Assembly: GCA_965237635.1 (NCBI GenBank) | Contig: CBDEFX010000002.1 | Location: 372,001 to 436,000, forward strand | DNA: 64,000 nt | From: CBDEFX01 sp965237635 | Lineage (GTDB): Bacteria > Chloroflexota > Dehalococcoidia > Lucifugimonadales > CAUZJF01 | Reading direction: 5' to 3' | Shown: in pieces, positions 1-8,980 of the stretch | How the letters are laid out: each line of letters starts with the position of its first letter | How positions within the stretch are numbered: the first letter of the stretch is position 1 | Translations under genes and position numbers: made by a program | Notes under the pieces: model-generated | What the model was told of the DNA's origin: nothing | Seen by the model: only the letters and a program-made list of their open reading frames with translations | Database searches by the model: none

Positions 1-371
1 GACCGGTCGGGACGCCCTTTGTTGCGGGCCAGGCATAGAGCCCTCGGCATGTTCAGTACGATTGCCACCGGCAGGCAGTCATTTTCCCTGGCGAGCGCCA
101 CCAGAGACTTACGCGCCTGTGGCTGAACGCTCGTAGCGTCAATGACGGTGAGGCGTCCGGCTCGCAGGCGTGTGGCCGCAATGAAGTTGAGCACTGCAAA
201 GGCGTCGGGCGTTGCGGCCTGATCGGTGGCGTCATCCGCTACCATCGCTCGACAGACGTCCGCAGACACCACTTCGGTGGGCTTGAAGTGGCTGGCGGCA
301 AAAGAGGACTTCCCCGATCCTGTGGGGCCAATGAGCGCCACAAGACATAGCTCAGGAATGGCGATCTTCAT
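1..371 (-). CDS. pnkp: Polynucleotide kinase-phosphatase (bacterial Pnkp), N-terminal kinase part, cut by window edge
   Basis: Read on the minus strand from the ATG at 371, 123 residues are visible before the window ends. Residues 14-21 are a P-loop (GPTGSGKS), followed by a SADVCRAMVADD segment and VIDATSVQP, the arrangement of the T4-Pnkp-like 5' kinase domain of bacterial Pnkp. In the known family this protein heals RNA ends (5' kinase, 2',3' phosphatase, adenylyltransferase) and works with Hen1. Here the start codon overlaps the hen1 stop by 4 nt (ATGA, 368-371), so the two are translationally coupled. The phosphatase and ligase-like domains lie outside the window. Confidence 0.9.
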   Translation of the reverse strand, partial: MKIAIPELCLVALIGPTGSGKSSFAASHFKPTEVVSADVCRAMVADDATDQAATPDAFAVLNFIAATRLRAGRLTVIDATSVQPQARKSLVALARENDCLPVAIVLNMPRALCLARNKGRPDR

Positions 372-1768
372 CGGGTGAAGACACCCATCTGGGTTGGCGT
401 GCCGTAAGTGAGATGCTCCGGGCCGATGCCCTGGAAACGCACATCGTACTTGCAGCGGTCAGCCACATGGCGCGCCCAATCCTGGAATTGCTCCCGCGTC
501 CACTCAAATCGGTGGTCCCTATGCCTGAAGGCTCCAAGGGGTAGCCCGTCGAACAGCGTGTTGTACTCCGCGTTTGGCGTCGTAATGAGGACCGCACCCG
601 GCCTCGCGGCCCCGAATACGACTTCCTCGAACGCGTCAAGCCGTGGCGTGTCTATGTGCTCGATTACCTCCATTGCTATCGCGGCGTCATAGCCGGACAG
701 ACGCTTATCTCTGTATGTGAGGGATCCGTGCAGCAGGGTGATTCGCTCACGCTGCGCCATGGGCAGAGTATCGAGGCGCAAACGCTTGCGCGCTGTTTCC
801 AACGCCCGGTGTGAGACATCGAGTCCAGTTATCGACCGAATCGAAGGTTCCTCGAGCAAAACTCTAATCAGTCTCCCCTCGCCACAACCGAGGTCAAGCA
901 CCTTGGCAACGCCAATGTTGCGGAGCGTGGCAAGCACTGCTTGTGTACGCTGCTCACCCAATCGAAGGGGGGCTTCAAGTTGCTCCTCTTCCTGTCCGCG
1001 CTGTGTGGTAGTGGTACTTGGGTCAGCCGCCCCGGCGTCAAGCAGTTGGACCAGCGCTTGGTCAACAAGGCTGCGCTGATGCTTCAGGTATCGGCCCGAG
1101 ATGAGGTCCCGCTGCGGATGGCTGCTCAACCATCCCTCGCCGAAGCGCAGCAGCTTGGCTACTTCGTCGTCGCCGACCCAGTAATGCTTGTCGTCGTCCA
1201 GTACTGGCAGAAGCACGTACAGGTGCGCCAGTAGGTCCCGGAGCCGAGTCTTCGACGTGAGGCGCACGCTGAAGTACGGGCTGGCGCCCCACTCGGGAAA
1301 GCGCCCATCCAGTGGGTGTCCCTGAATTTCAACGGTGTAGCCGAGAGGCTCAAACAAGCTCCGGATGAGGTCCGCTCCCTCTCTGGAGGGTACTACTTCG
1401 ATCCGGGCCTCAAGCGGAATGGTTGACTCCGCTAGCTCCGGGCGTTCCTGGCTCTTGCCGGCAAGCGCGCTACCGAATACGGAGGCAATCGCCACGCTCA
1501 AGTGGGATGATGCGACGTAGGGGCGGTCGTTCACGAATTGCTGAAGCCAGCCGCCGGTACTGGGCGCGCCGGGCTTCGGGCGTACCAGACCTATCGGATC
1601 GATGACCAGGAAAAGCGCTACCGTGCAACGGTCGCACTCCGCCTCGGGGTAGAAAACATCAGCCCGCCCGAACGGCAGAGTGAACGACTGAAATCGACCG
1701 GGGTTCTTATGCATCAAGAACCCAAGGTCGGTTGCAGGCTGATGCGTTGTAGAGATGGTGAGCAGCAT
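368..1768 (-). CDS. hen1: 3'-terminal RNA ribose 2'-O-methyltransferase Hen1
   Basis: 466 residues from the ATG at 1768. A longer reading from 1804 is possible, but the protein beginning MLLTISTTHQPATDLGFL matches the usual bacterial Hen1 start. The N-terminal half has the Hen1-specific region (FYPEAE, VDP-like IDPIGLVRP). The C-terminal half is a SAM-dependent methyltransferase with LDLGCGEGRL, then EVIEH and an HRDHRFEW stretch that supply the metal-binding Glu/His residues of Hen1. The enzyme methylates the 2'-OH at the 3' end of cleaved RNA before Pnkp ligation, protecting the repaired RNA from being cut again. It is directly coupled to pnkp. The order Hen1-Pnkp is the classical bacterial RNA-repair operon. 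Confidence 0.93.
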   Translation of the reverse strand: MLLTISTTHQPATDLGFLMHKNPGRFQSFTLPFGRADVFYPEAECDRCTVALFLVIDPIGLVRPKPGAPSTGGWLQQFVNDRPYVASSHLSVAIASVFGSALAGKSQERPELAESTIPLEARIEVVPSREGADLIRSLFEPLGYTVEIQGHPLDGRFPEWGASPYFSVRLTSKTRLRDLLAHLYVLLPVLDDDKHYWVGDDEVAKLLRFGEGWLSSHPQRDLISGRYLKHQRSLVDQALVQLLDAGAADPSTTTTQRGQEEEQLEAPLRLGEQRTQAVLATLRNIGVAKVLDLGCGEGRLIRVLLEEPSIRSITGLDVSHRALETARKRLRLDTLPMAQRERITLLHGSLTYRDKRLSGYDAAIAMEVIEHIDTPRLDAFEEVVFGAARPGAVLITTPNAEYNTLFDGLPLGAFRHRDHRFEWTREQFQDWARHVADRCKYDVRFQGIGPEHLTYGTPTQMGVFTR

Positions 1769-1826
1769 AGCGCAAATGGTAGGGCGGACGCGCCTGGCTT
1801 TCAAGGTCAGCGCTATCCTATGTCAA

Positions 1827-1873
1827 CGCCGGATTAGATTTGACCCACTATCGCCGGGTTAGTATTGACCCAC
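1827..1873. repeat. Terminal direct repeats of the IS21-like element
   Basis: Two 22-bp units (1827-1848 and 1852-1873) share the pattern CGCCGGRTTAGWWTTGACCC plus AC, separated by 3 bp. Repeated transposase-binding sites near the ends are typical of IS21 elements. The outer limit at about 1821 begins TGTCAACG, a plausible IS tip. No opposite end survives with which to confirm a target duplication. Confidence 0.6.
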
Positions 1874-2682
1874 CCCTGGCTGTGATTTCGTGTTTTGGGT
1901 TTCCTCCGATGATGGATTGAGCAGCTGTTGAGAGGTCAACAGACCAGCCTGCCGCTTGTCCCTGAGCCTGTAGCTTTCACCGCGGATGTTGAGCACGTGG
2001 CTGTGGTCAGCAGCCGGTCAAGGATGGCGGTGGCGATCACGGTGTCTCCGAGCAGCTCTCCCCACTCTGCGAAGCCCTTGTTGGATGTGAGGATGATGCT
2101 GCCCCTCTCGTATCTGGCCGAGATCAGGCTGAAGAAGGCGGTGGCGGCGTCGCGGTCGTAGGGCCAGATGCCGAACTCGTCAACGATGAGCACCTTCGGA
2201 GCCAGGTAGACCCTCATGCGTCGGTCCAGCCGGTGCTCGGCCCGGGCTTTCCTCAGGTCCTCCATCAGGTCGTAGGCTCGCACGAAGTAGGCCCCGTACC
2301 CGTTCTCGATGGACCGTAGGGCCAGGGCTACTGCCAGGTGTGTCTTGCCCACTCCCGGAGGACCCAACAGTAGGAGATTGGTCGCCTCGGCAACGAAGGC
2401 AAGGCTGGCCAGCTCCCTGACCTGGCGCTCGTCGATGGAGGGCTGGAAGGCGAAGTCGAACTGCTCCAGAGTACGCCGGAAGGGCAGGTGGGCCATCCGT
2501 GTCCTGGTGGTCAGATACCGCTCTCTGCGGGCCGCCACCTCGATACCCAGCAGGTCCGCCAGCATGTCGGGGTACGGCATCTGCTTACTGGCGGCCGCGT
2601 CGAGTCTGCTGTCGAGCACCTCGACAGCCTCAGTCAGCCCCAGGCTCTCCATGTACTGACGCGCCTGCTCCAGGGCGATCAT
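1859..2682 (-). pseudogene. istB: IstB-like transposition ATPase, frameshifted near the C-terminus
   Basis: The open frame gives 248 residues (1936-2682) with a Walker A motif GPPGVGKTHL around residue 107 and a Walker B VLIVDEFG, matching the IstB/DnaC-like AAA+ helper of IS21. Near position 2008 the expected DRLLHHSH... reading is lost by deletion of one base, so the open frame ends in unrelated TATCSTSAVKATG. In the +1 frame the normal tail (LNIRGESYRLRDKRQAG) continues to a stop at 1859-1861. It follows the istA remnant on the same strand. Confidence 0.85.
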
Positions 2683-2747
2683 CTCACACCCCCGACCGCC
2701 ATCTCGTACGCCTCCAGGGACCGACGCTCTACTTGGCCTGCCGACAC

Positions 2748-3875
2748 CTAGACCGCTACGGCCTCCTTCCTGGGACCCTCATCCCCGTTGACCAGCCCGG
2801 CCCACTGGCCCGGCAGCGTCAACCGCTGCCCTCGCCTGTGTGCCCTCGGATGCACCGCCAGCCGGTCGGAGCCCAACCATATCTCCACCGTCCCGGACCC
2901 CAAGCCCCACCTGCACAGTCCTGCCTGCCCACGACCACGGTACGCCGTACCACGCGCCGTCCCAATGCACGTACCCATCACGCCCCATCTTCCGCTCCTC
3001 TCGAAGATACGGTGCCAGACCGGACCGCTCAGGCAGAGTCAGCATGTGCGCCCGCTCCTTCGCAAGCAGCACCTTCGGCCGCTGCATCGTCGTCCCGTGC
3101 ACACGCTCGTTCGCCACCGTCTCGCACCACTCCATACCCTGCCTGTTCATCTCCACGTCGTCGCTGAACTTAGACAGTGGGCCACAGGTTGCGGCGAACG
3201 TACTTCACCCCGCTCTCAACCTTGATTCTCTCATAAAAAGTCTGTTCAGGTCGAATTAGAACAACCGTGCCCACGCCTGGGTACAATATACAGTCTCTGT
3301 TCCGTATACTACCCCAACATACGGTAGCGCTCAGATGTGCTAACTCGCTAGAACTTCCTCAAACCGGGTTTTTACGAGGGAATCAACCTTACCCTTCGTC
3401 TGAGCACGGTACGGCCGGCACAACCTCATCTCGAAGCCGACCCGCAGCGCAAAGTCCAGCATCCGGCTGTTCCACTCGGGACGACCGGCATCGTCGCGCC
3501 CCAGCACCACCACCTTCGCGTTGTCGTACAGACATCGGCGAGGCACGCCGCCGAAGTACTCGAACGCATTGACGTGACAGCGCATGAAGGTCGCGACGTC
3601 GGCACGGCGTACGAACTCCACGTAGATGGCACGCGACCAGCTCAGCACCATCACGAACGCCCACACTCGGCGCTTGCGACCGTCCTCTGCGACGTACGCC
3701 AAGCTCCCCCAGTCGACCTGAGCCTGCTCACCGGGACCAGTCTCGAACCTCACCGTCGCTCGAGGCTGCCTGCGGCGACGGCGCGGCTGAACGTAGTCCT
3801 TCAGGATCGTGTACCCGCCACTGTATCCTCGGACACGCAGCTCACGCAGCAACACCACGCAGTTGTCCAGACCTT
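2748..3875 (-). pseudogene. istA: IstA-like DDE transposase remnant
   Basis: Three separate readings add up to most of an IstA. 3385-3875 gives the catalytic core start (QVDWG, then LYDNAK, then RPYRAQTKGKV). After the MITE, 3165-3223 continues VESGVKYVRRN. 2779-3160 gives the C-terminal region (EMNRQGMEWCETVANERVHG), with a further frame change near 2850 into the true end. Removing the MITE and one copy of its 6-bp target repeat joins GKV and ESGVKY in frame, proving the insertion. The N-terminal helix-turn-helix is absent. The gene is inactive. Confidence 0.8.
3224..3384. mobile_element. 161-bp MITE, copy 1, inserted in istA
   Basis: Non-coding element with terminal inverted repeats (left GATTCTCTCATAAAAA, right end reverse-complement GATTCCCTCGTAAAAA) flanked by the 6-bp direct repeat AACCTT (3218-3223 and 3385-3390). 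It has exactly the same length as copies 2 and 3 but more substitutions, including one that spoils the internal hairpin arm GTACCCA. It is probably the oldest of the three. It encodes no protein, so its mobility must depend on a transposase elsewhere. Confidence 0.9.
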
Positions 3876-4320
3876 TGGCCGCCCTGAAAGGCTACCTGTG
3901 GGTGCAGGCGGGAGAGACGTGGAAGGCAGCGCTCATGGGCATCGACGTCGCGGCGGCCCTGGCCGCCGGGGGCTGGCTGTGGCATCGCTGGAAGAGGGCC
4001 AGGAAGCGCGTCTACGACCCTCTGATCATCAAGGAGAAGGTCTCCCGCATCGCCTTCGACGGCGAGCTACAGTTGGTGGCCGTCCTGCCCGGAATGTCCG
4101 ACCAGAAGAAGGCGCGGGAGCGGGCAAGGATGCTGCTGGAGCCTGTGGCCGCCGCCTACCGCCACTACGACCACCCCGCGGGGGCGCGGTTCAGAGCGAG
4201 CAAGGTCCGACCCATCGTACCCGACCCCTCGACGATGCACCCCACAGGCCCCGGACTGTTCGGCAAGCGCAGCGTCCTGGGCGTCCGGGAGGCGGCAGCC
4301 CTGTGGCACCCGCCGGGGGC

Positions 4321-4645
4321 CGGGGATGAGACGCCCTTGGTGGAGCGGTCCGGGGCAAGGGTGCTGATGCCCTTGGCCAAGGGCGTCCGGGGGGGAGCTC
4401 CGGTGGGACAGACCACGGCGGGCAGGCCCCGTCCCATCCATTTCCCCGACGACCTGCTCAGACACCACCACCTCTACGTGGCAAGGACCCGCATGGGCAA
4501 GTCCACACTGATGCACCACATCGTCGTCCACAAGATGATGGAGAAGGCTGCGGGAAGGGCGGCGACGCCATCGTCGTCGTCGATCCCCACGCCGACCTGG
4601 TGGGCGGCCTGCTCCGGCACGTGCCGGAGTCCCTCATCGACCGGG
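4321..4645 (+). repeat. Direct repeat unit 1 inside the TraG-like pseudogene
   Basis: 325 bp nearly identical to 4964-5289. It starts at CGGGGATGAGACGCCC and ends at CATCGACCGGG. It covers the P-loop region and carries a one-base deletion relative to unit 2. Confidence 0.9.
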
Positions 4646-4963
4646 TGCGCCTCATCGACCTGGCCGACAAACGGGGCGCGTCCGGCGTCAACCTGCTGGA
4701 CGCCTGCATCTTCTCCGACCGCGACCGCACCGCCGACTCGGTGGTTCGCATCGCCAAGGGTCTGTGGGACCAGTGGGGGCCGAGGATGCAGTCCATCCTC
4801 GAGCAGACCGTCAAGACCCTCCACGAGGCCAACGAGCACCCCGCCACGGCCGACGACGAGCAGCTGACCATCCTGGACGCGCTGACCCTGCTGGCCGACG
4901 ACAAGTTCAAGAACGGCGTGCTGACCAGGGTGAGCGACCCCTACCTGCTCCAGTGGCGGGGGA

Positions 4964-5289
4964 CGGGGACGAGACGCCCCTGGTGGAGCGGTCCGGGGCA
5001 AGGGTGCTTTTGCCCTTGGCCAAGGGCGTCCGGGGGGGAGCTCCGGTGGGACAGACCACGGCGGGCAGGCCCCGTCCCATCCACTTCCCCGACGACCTGT
5101 TCAGACGCCACCACCTCTACGTGGCAAGGACCCGCATGGGCAAGTCCACACTGATGCACCACATCGTCGTCCACAAGATGATGGAGAAGGCTGCGGGAAG
5201 GAACGGCGACGCCATCGTCGTCGTCGATCCCCACGCCGACCTGGTGGGCGGCCTGCTCCGGCACGTGCCGGAGTCCCTCATCGACCGGG
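4964..5289 (+). repeat. Direct repeat unit 2 inside the TraG-like pseudogene
   Basis: 326 bp copy of 4321-4645, with the reading frame of the P-loop and VVVDPHADL segments intact. The offset between units is 643-644 bp, so the unit plus 318 bp of intervening unique sequence was duplicated or the gene was joined to a second fragment of itself. Confidence 0.9.
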
Positions 5290-5531
5290 CGAGCCACATC
5301 TCAAAGATGGTTCTGTCTGTCGTCAAGTATGGTGGCCCTTCCGCTCCTGAATCTTGTTGAGCCGCCTCCAGGTCATTACGATTAAGCTCAGCCGTGAATG
5401 GAGATTCTGAAGGCTATCAGGGGTCGCGTCGCGTCTGGGGTTGTCGCTTTAGTTCATACAGCGGCTATCTGAGCGAGCGGAAAGTTTCGAGACAACCCAG
5501 AGGCCCATGCTGTAACGACAGAGCCTCTGGG

Positions 5532-5915
5532 TTACTTCCTGAAGTGCCTGGGGTTCCCTCCATGCTGGGCGGGTCCCCACTCGTGTTCAATGTGCTTAGT
5601 GAAGTCGTACTCCGTACCACCGCTCTTGACGTCGGTCATATATTTCGGAGGTCTGCTCGAAATTTCCAAATCAATGTAATCGTTATCCTGCCGCACCCTG
5701 AACACCTTTCTCACGTCGGGAAAGGAATTGCCTTCGATTCGCAACCAAATCAAGCCACCATCTCCTTCCTTCGCCAAGAGGAGATGCAGGTCGCTCTTGA
5801 ATTTGGAGGGGTTTATGTTAATCCACCACACGGGTTTCGAGGCATTTATGTTTGCGAAACTCGTGTTCCCTCCATCCAACAACCTGCTCCCCCAATGCTC
5901 GTTGACCATTTCCAT
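5532..5915 (-). CDS. Hypothetical protein, probably a fragment
   Basis: 127 residues with natural-looking composition (PVWWININPSKF, EIEHEWGP-like end), no recognised family, signal peptide or membrane segment. Its first residues overlap the region where the neighbouring GNAT reading loses its similarity (about 5935), so both may be pieces brought together by a deletion. The region 5290-5531 to its left holds no gene that I can support. Confidence 0.4.
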   Translation of the reverse strand: MEMVNEHWGSRLLDGGNTSFANINASKPVWWININPSKFKSDLHLLLAKEGDGGLIWLRIEGNSFPDVRKVFRVRQDNDYIDLEISSRPPKYMTDVKSGGTEYDFTKHIEHEWGPAQHGGNPRHFRK

Positions 5916-5935
5916 CGCCGATCGCTTGTTGCACG

Positions 5936-6310
5936 CATCAGGCCGCGCAGCCGGTAGTCGGGGTCGGTTCCCACCAGCTCGATGCGGCCGACGGCGAACT
6001 CGACGACCTCGTAGGACCAGGTCTGAGAGATCAGGTTCATCGTGGCCGCGATGGCCCCGGTGCGGCTATCCTCGACTATCGTGAAGTCCTGGGGGCCGAA
6101 CCCGGGAGGGTCGCCCTTCATCAGGTCGCGCGTCCAGTGCCTGATACCCTCGTCGGGGGCCTCGGGGCCAACGTGCATCGCGGTGAAGTCGGCCAGCGCC
6201 TCGGTGTCCTCGACCCTGCCGCGGCGCAGCACCAGGCCGTCTCCGAGCTGCCGTATGACGGCGCCCTCTTGCGGCGATCGAGCTGGTCCGTCGTTTGCCG
6301 CCGTGGTCAT
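5936..6310 (-). pseudogene. GNAT-family acetyltransferase, N-terminal fragment
   Basis: From the ATG at 6310 (preceded by GGAGG at a normal distance) the reading shows an N-terminal GNAT layout: LRRGRVEDTEALADF, DFTIVEDSRTGAIAATMNLI, then the beta-4 strand and start of the acetyl-CoA loop (VGTDPDYRLRGLMRA). Immediately after this the sequence turns into unrelated residues and stops at 5846. The C-terminal half of the fold is therefore missing. A longer start at 6334 is possible but lacks a ribosome site. Confidence 0.65.
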
Positions 6311-6474
6311 CCAGTCCTCCGGGCCGTGAATCATGCCGAATTATACAGACGGCGGGCCGGCCACGCCGCATCAGACCCAGAGCCCAAGTCGGTGGCTCGA
6401 GAAGGGCGTCGGAGCCAGCGCAAGAACGGTTTGGTCCTAAATCCGCTCCGCGCCCATGGTACAGCGCGTCGTGG

Positions 6475-6480
6475 TATAAT
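6475..6480 (+). promoter_or_regulatory. Candidate -10 box upstream of the amino-acid ABC operon
   Basis: A perfect TATAAT lies 80 bp before the first ABC gene. No convincing -35 box is seen at 16-18 bp, so the call is weak. Confidence 0.3.
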
Positions 6481-6560
6481 GCACTGCTAAGAACAGTCGA
6501 ATTGGACGTACGGGTTGGGACGTCGGCAACGAAGAACACCTGGAATTAGGAGGATGACCG

Positions 6561-7616
6561 TTGAGCACTCAATTGGCCTTCTTGACTATGGCTCTAGCGA
6601 CTACGATCCTGGCACTGGTCGCATGTACTGACTCTGGGGGGGACAGTCGGCTCGAGGCGGTTGAGGATCGGGGCAAGGTCATTTGCGCCAGCCGCAACGA
6701 CGTGGCTGGCTACGGATCGATCGACGCGGCCGGCAACAACACGGGCTTCGACATCGACCTCTGTCGCGCGCTGGCCGCAGCCGTCCTAGGGGACGCGAAC
6801 GCCTTCGAGATCCGCCTGATCTCGGCCACCGAGCGCGGGCCGACGATACAGTCCGGCGAGGTCGACATGCTGGTGCGTACGGTCACCTGGACCACCTCGC
6901 GCGACGCGCAGTGGGGTAACTACGCCCAGACGATGTTCTACGACGGGCAGGGCTTCCTGGTCAACAAGAGCCTTGGCGTCTCCAGCGCTCTCGAGCTCAA
7001 GGACGCGACCGTCTGCGTGACTCTCGGCACGACCACGGAGCTGAACCTCCAGGACTTCTCCAGTCAGAACGGTCTTGGCATCAAGCCGCTGACCTTCGAG
7101 GGCACCCCCGCCGTGGTGGCAGCCTACCAGGCGGGTCAGTGCGACGCGTTCACCAACGACCGCTCGCAGCTCGCCGCCATCAGCAGCGCCTTCGACAACC
7201 GCGACGATCACGTCATCCTGCCGGAGACGATCTCCGAGGAGCCTCTCGGACCGGTGGTTCCCCACGGGGACGACCAGTGGTTCGATATCGTCAAGACGGT
7301 GATGAGCATCCTCATCTACTCCGAGGCTTACGGCGTGGGCTCAGGGAACGTGCCCACGGCCACGACCGGTGACGCGAAGGTCGACCGCCTCTTCGGACTC
7401 GAGGGTTCGTTCGGCCAGGACAGCCTGGGCCTCAAGAATACGGTGGCGCAAGACGTGGTCCGTTCCGTGGGCAACTACGGCGAGATATACGACCGCCACC
7501 TCGGACCAAACGGAATCGGCCTGCCGCGCGAAAACGGGCGCAACGCCCTGTGGGGCGACGCCCCATGCGGCGACTGCCCCAAGGGCGGACAGATATACGC
7601 CGCGCCTCTGAGGTAG
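6561..7616 (+). CDS. Polar amino-acid ABC transporter, substrate-binding lipoprotein (AapJ/BztA type)
   Basis: 351 residues starting at TTG 6561, chosen because AGGAGG at 6548-6553 is 7 nt upstream and no ATG fits the frame. The signal peptide ends in a lipobox (LALVAC), so Cys22 would be lipidated and the protein anchored outside the membrane. The mature part has the type-3 solute-binding fold: DRGKVICASRNDVAGYG at the start, GFDIDLCRALAAAVLG, then VDMLVRTVTWTTSRD and GTTTELNLQDF. It is the long variant that works with AapQ/AapM-type permeases, so general L-amino acids are the likely substrate. First gene of the operon, followed by a strong hairpin. Confidence 0.9.
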   Translation: MSTQLAFLTMALATTILALVACTDSGGDSRLEAVEDRGKVICASRNDVAGYGSIDAAGNNTGFDIDLCRALAAAVLGDANAFEIRLISATERGPTIQSGEVDMLVRTVTWTTSRDAQWGNYAQTMFYDGQGFLVNKSLGVSSALELKDATVCVTLGTTTELNLQDFSSQNGLGIKPLTFEGTPAVVAAYQAGQCDAFTNDRSQLAAISSAFDNRDDHVILPETISEEPLGPVVPHGDDQWFDIVKTVMSILIYSEAYGVGSGNVPTATTGDAKVDRLFGLEGSFGQDSLGLKNTVAQDVVRSVGNYGEIYDRHLGPNGIGLPRENGRNALWGDAPCGDCPKGGQIYAAPLR

Positions 7617-7628
7617 AGAGACCCCGCC

Positions 7629-7680
7629 GGGGCTGGCCGGAAGCGCACTTGCGCATTGCAAGCGGCTTCCGGCCAGCCCC
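7629..7680 (+). terminator. Strong hairpin between binding protein and permease genes
   Basis: A perfect 16-bp inverted repeat (GGGGCTGGCCGGAAGC at 7629-7644 and its complement at 7665-7680) with a 20-nt loop, starting 13 nt after the stop of the binding-protein gene. No T-run follows, so it may act as an RNA-stabilising or partial-termination element giving more binding protein than permease, as in many ABC operons. Confidence 0.7.
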
Positions 7681-7771
7681 TCTTGTCTGATGGACCGGAT
7701 TCGGAAGGGCGCAACGTCCGGCGATGCCGCGGAATCGCGCAGCGCCGCGGTCGGGAGCTTCTGAGAGCCGC

Positions 7772-8977
7772 ATGCCGTCAATACCGCGAAATCTGACGTA
7801 CCAGGGCATCCCGCTCTGGCGGCACGTCCAGGTCCTACAGTGGACGTCCCAGATCGTGTCCGGGATCGTGGTGGTGGCGCTCGTCGTCTGGTTCTTCGTG
7901 AACGTCGGTACCGCGATACAGGAACGTGAGATCCCGTATGGCTTCGGCTTCCTCTCCACCGCGTACCAGACCGGCATAGGCCACACCTTCCTCCCCTGGG
8001 TTGCATCGGACAGCTACGGTTACTCAATCTTCGTCGCGGCCGTCAACACAGTCTTCGTCGCCGTGGCCGGGGTCATTTTCGCCACGGTGGTGGGGGTAGT
8101 CATCGGCGTTGCCCGGCTGTCGAGCAACTGGCTCGTCTCGAAGCTGGCCGCTGTATACGTCGAGTTCTTCCGCAACGTGCCTCTGGTGATCATCCTGGGC
8201 TTCTGTTTCTACGCCTGGCTCGCTTTGCCGGAGGCGCGCGAGGGCTACACCATCGAGGGTTACCTCTACATCAGCAACAGGGGCATATCCATTCCCTGGA
8301 TATCGGAGAATGGGCTGTACGCGGCATTGGCCTGGCTTGCACTGGCGGCTGTTGCCGTCATCTCCGCGATCGGCGTTAACCGGCTGCTGACGCGGCGCGA
8401 GGTCGAGAGTGGGAAGGCGTCGCACCCTGTGCTAGCCGGATGTGTCGCCGCGGTCGTCATCGGCGCCGCGGCATGGTTGGCCGTGACCGCCGTCACCGGC
8501 GAATCTCCATTCGTCATATCGACGCCGACGGAGGGAGGCCGATTCCATGACATCGTCGGCGGATTTACCGCACCGGCCGCGCTGCTGGCCCTGCTGGTCG
8601 GACTGGTGACGTACACTGCCGCTTTCATCGCGGAGATCGTGCGCGCCGGGATAACGTCGGTCGGCAGAGGTCAGACCGAAGCCGCATCGGCCCTCGGCCT
8701 GTCGCCTCTGCGCGTCCTGCGGGAAGTGACCTTCCCACAAGCCCTCCGCGTGATCATCCCGCCGCTCATCAGCCAGTACCTGAACCTGACCAAGAACAGC
8801 AGCCTCGCCGGCGCCATCGGATACTCCGACCTGATGAACGTCGCCAGGACCATGACACAGAGAGAATCGGCCATCTCCATCTTCATAATAGTCATGGCGG
8901 CCTACCAGGCCATGAGTCTGACGTGGTCGCTGATAGGCAACCTGTACAACCGGCGCACCGGCTTCACCCGAGGCTGA
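7772..8977 (+). CDS. Amino-acid ABC transporter permease (AapQ/BztB type)
   Basis: 401 residues from ATG 7772 (the open frame allows 7724). The start at MPSIPRNLTYQG fits the family, which begins with a short cytoplasmic tail and a first transmembrane helix (about 30-52). Further helices are visible, followed by the HisM-like permease core EFFRNVPLVIILGF. The EAA loop is present (GRGQTEAASALGLSPLRVLREV), where the ATPase docks. It is large for the family core because of an inserted periplasmic and membrane segment, as in AapQ. It would pair with the next gene product in the inner membrane. Confidence 0.9.
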   Translation: MPSIPRNLTYQGIPLWRHVQVLQWTSQIVSGIVVVALVVWFFVNVGTAIQEREIPYGFGFLSTAYQTGIGHTFLPWVASDSYGYSIFVAAVNTVFVAVAGVIFATVVGVVIGVARLSSNWLVSKLAAVYVEFFRNVPLVIILGFCFYAWLALPEAREGYTIEGYLYISNRGISIPWISENGLYAALAWLALAAVAVISAIGVNRLLTRREVESGKASHPVLAGCVAAVVIGAAAWLAVTAVTGESPFVISTPTEGGRFHDIVGGFTAPAALLALLVGLVTYTAAFIAEIVRAGITSVGRGQTEAASALGLSPLRVLREVTFPQALRVIIPPLISQYLNLTKNSSLAGAIGYSDLMNVARTMTQRESAISIFIIVMAAYQAMSLTWSLIGNLYNRRTGFTRG

Positions 8978-8980
8978 CGG

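Larger units (their letters stand above)
1821..3875. mobile_element. Decayed IS21-family element (istA/istB) interrupted by a MITE
   Basis: The element is recognised from a minus-strand istB, the preceding istA pieces and a terminal region at 1821-1873 with two near-identical 22-bp direct repeats, as expected for IS21 ends. It is not functional: istA lacks its N-terminal helix-turn-helix, is split by a 161-bp MITE and has further frameshifts, and istB has a frameshift near its end. The other end of the element is missing. Around 3870 the sequence passes straight into a truncated VirD4/TraG-like gene, so the element has suffered a deletion there. Confidence 0.8.
3870..5300 (+). pseudogene. VirD4/TraG-like conjugation ATPase fragment with internal tandem duplication
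   Basis: The reading starts in mid-gene near 3870 with a membrane-like segment (AAALAAGGWLWHRW). It continues through a soluble region to a P-loop in RTRMGKSTLMHH, then VVVDPHADL (Walker B-like) and a helical region up to DPYLLQWR near 4955. This resembles the coupling/HerA-type ATPases of conjugative elements. A stretch of about 325 bp containing the P-loop is then repeated (4964-5289). The first copy has lost one base near 4559, shifting the frame, while the second copy keeps it. After 5289 the similarity stops. It is N-terminally truncated, frameshifted and C-terminally cut. The exact family is inferred from motifs. Confidence 0.65.
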
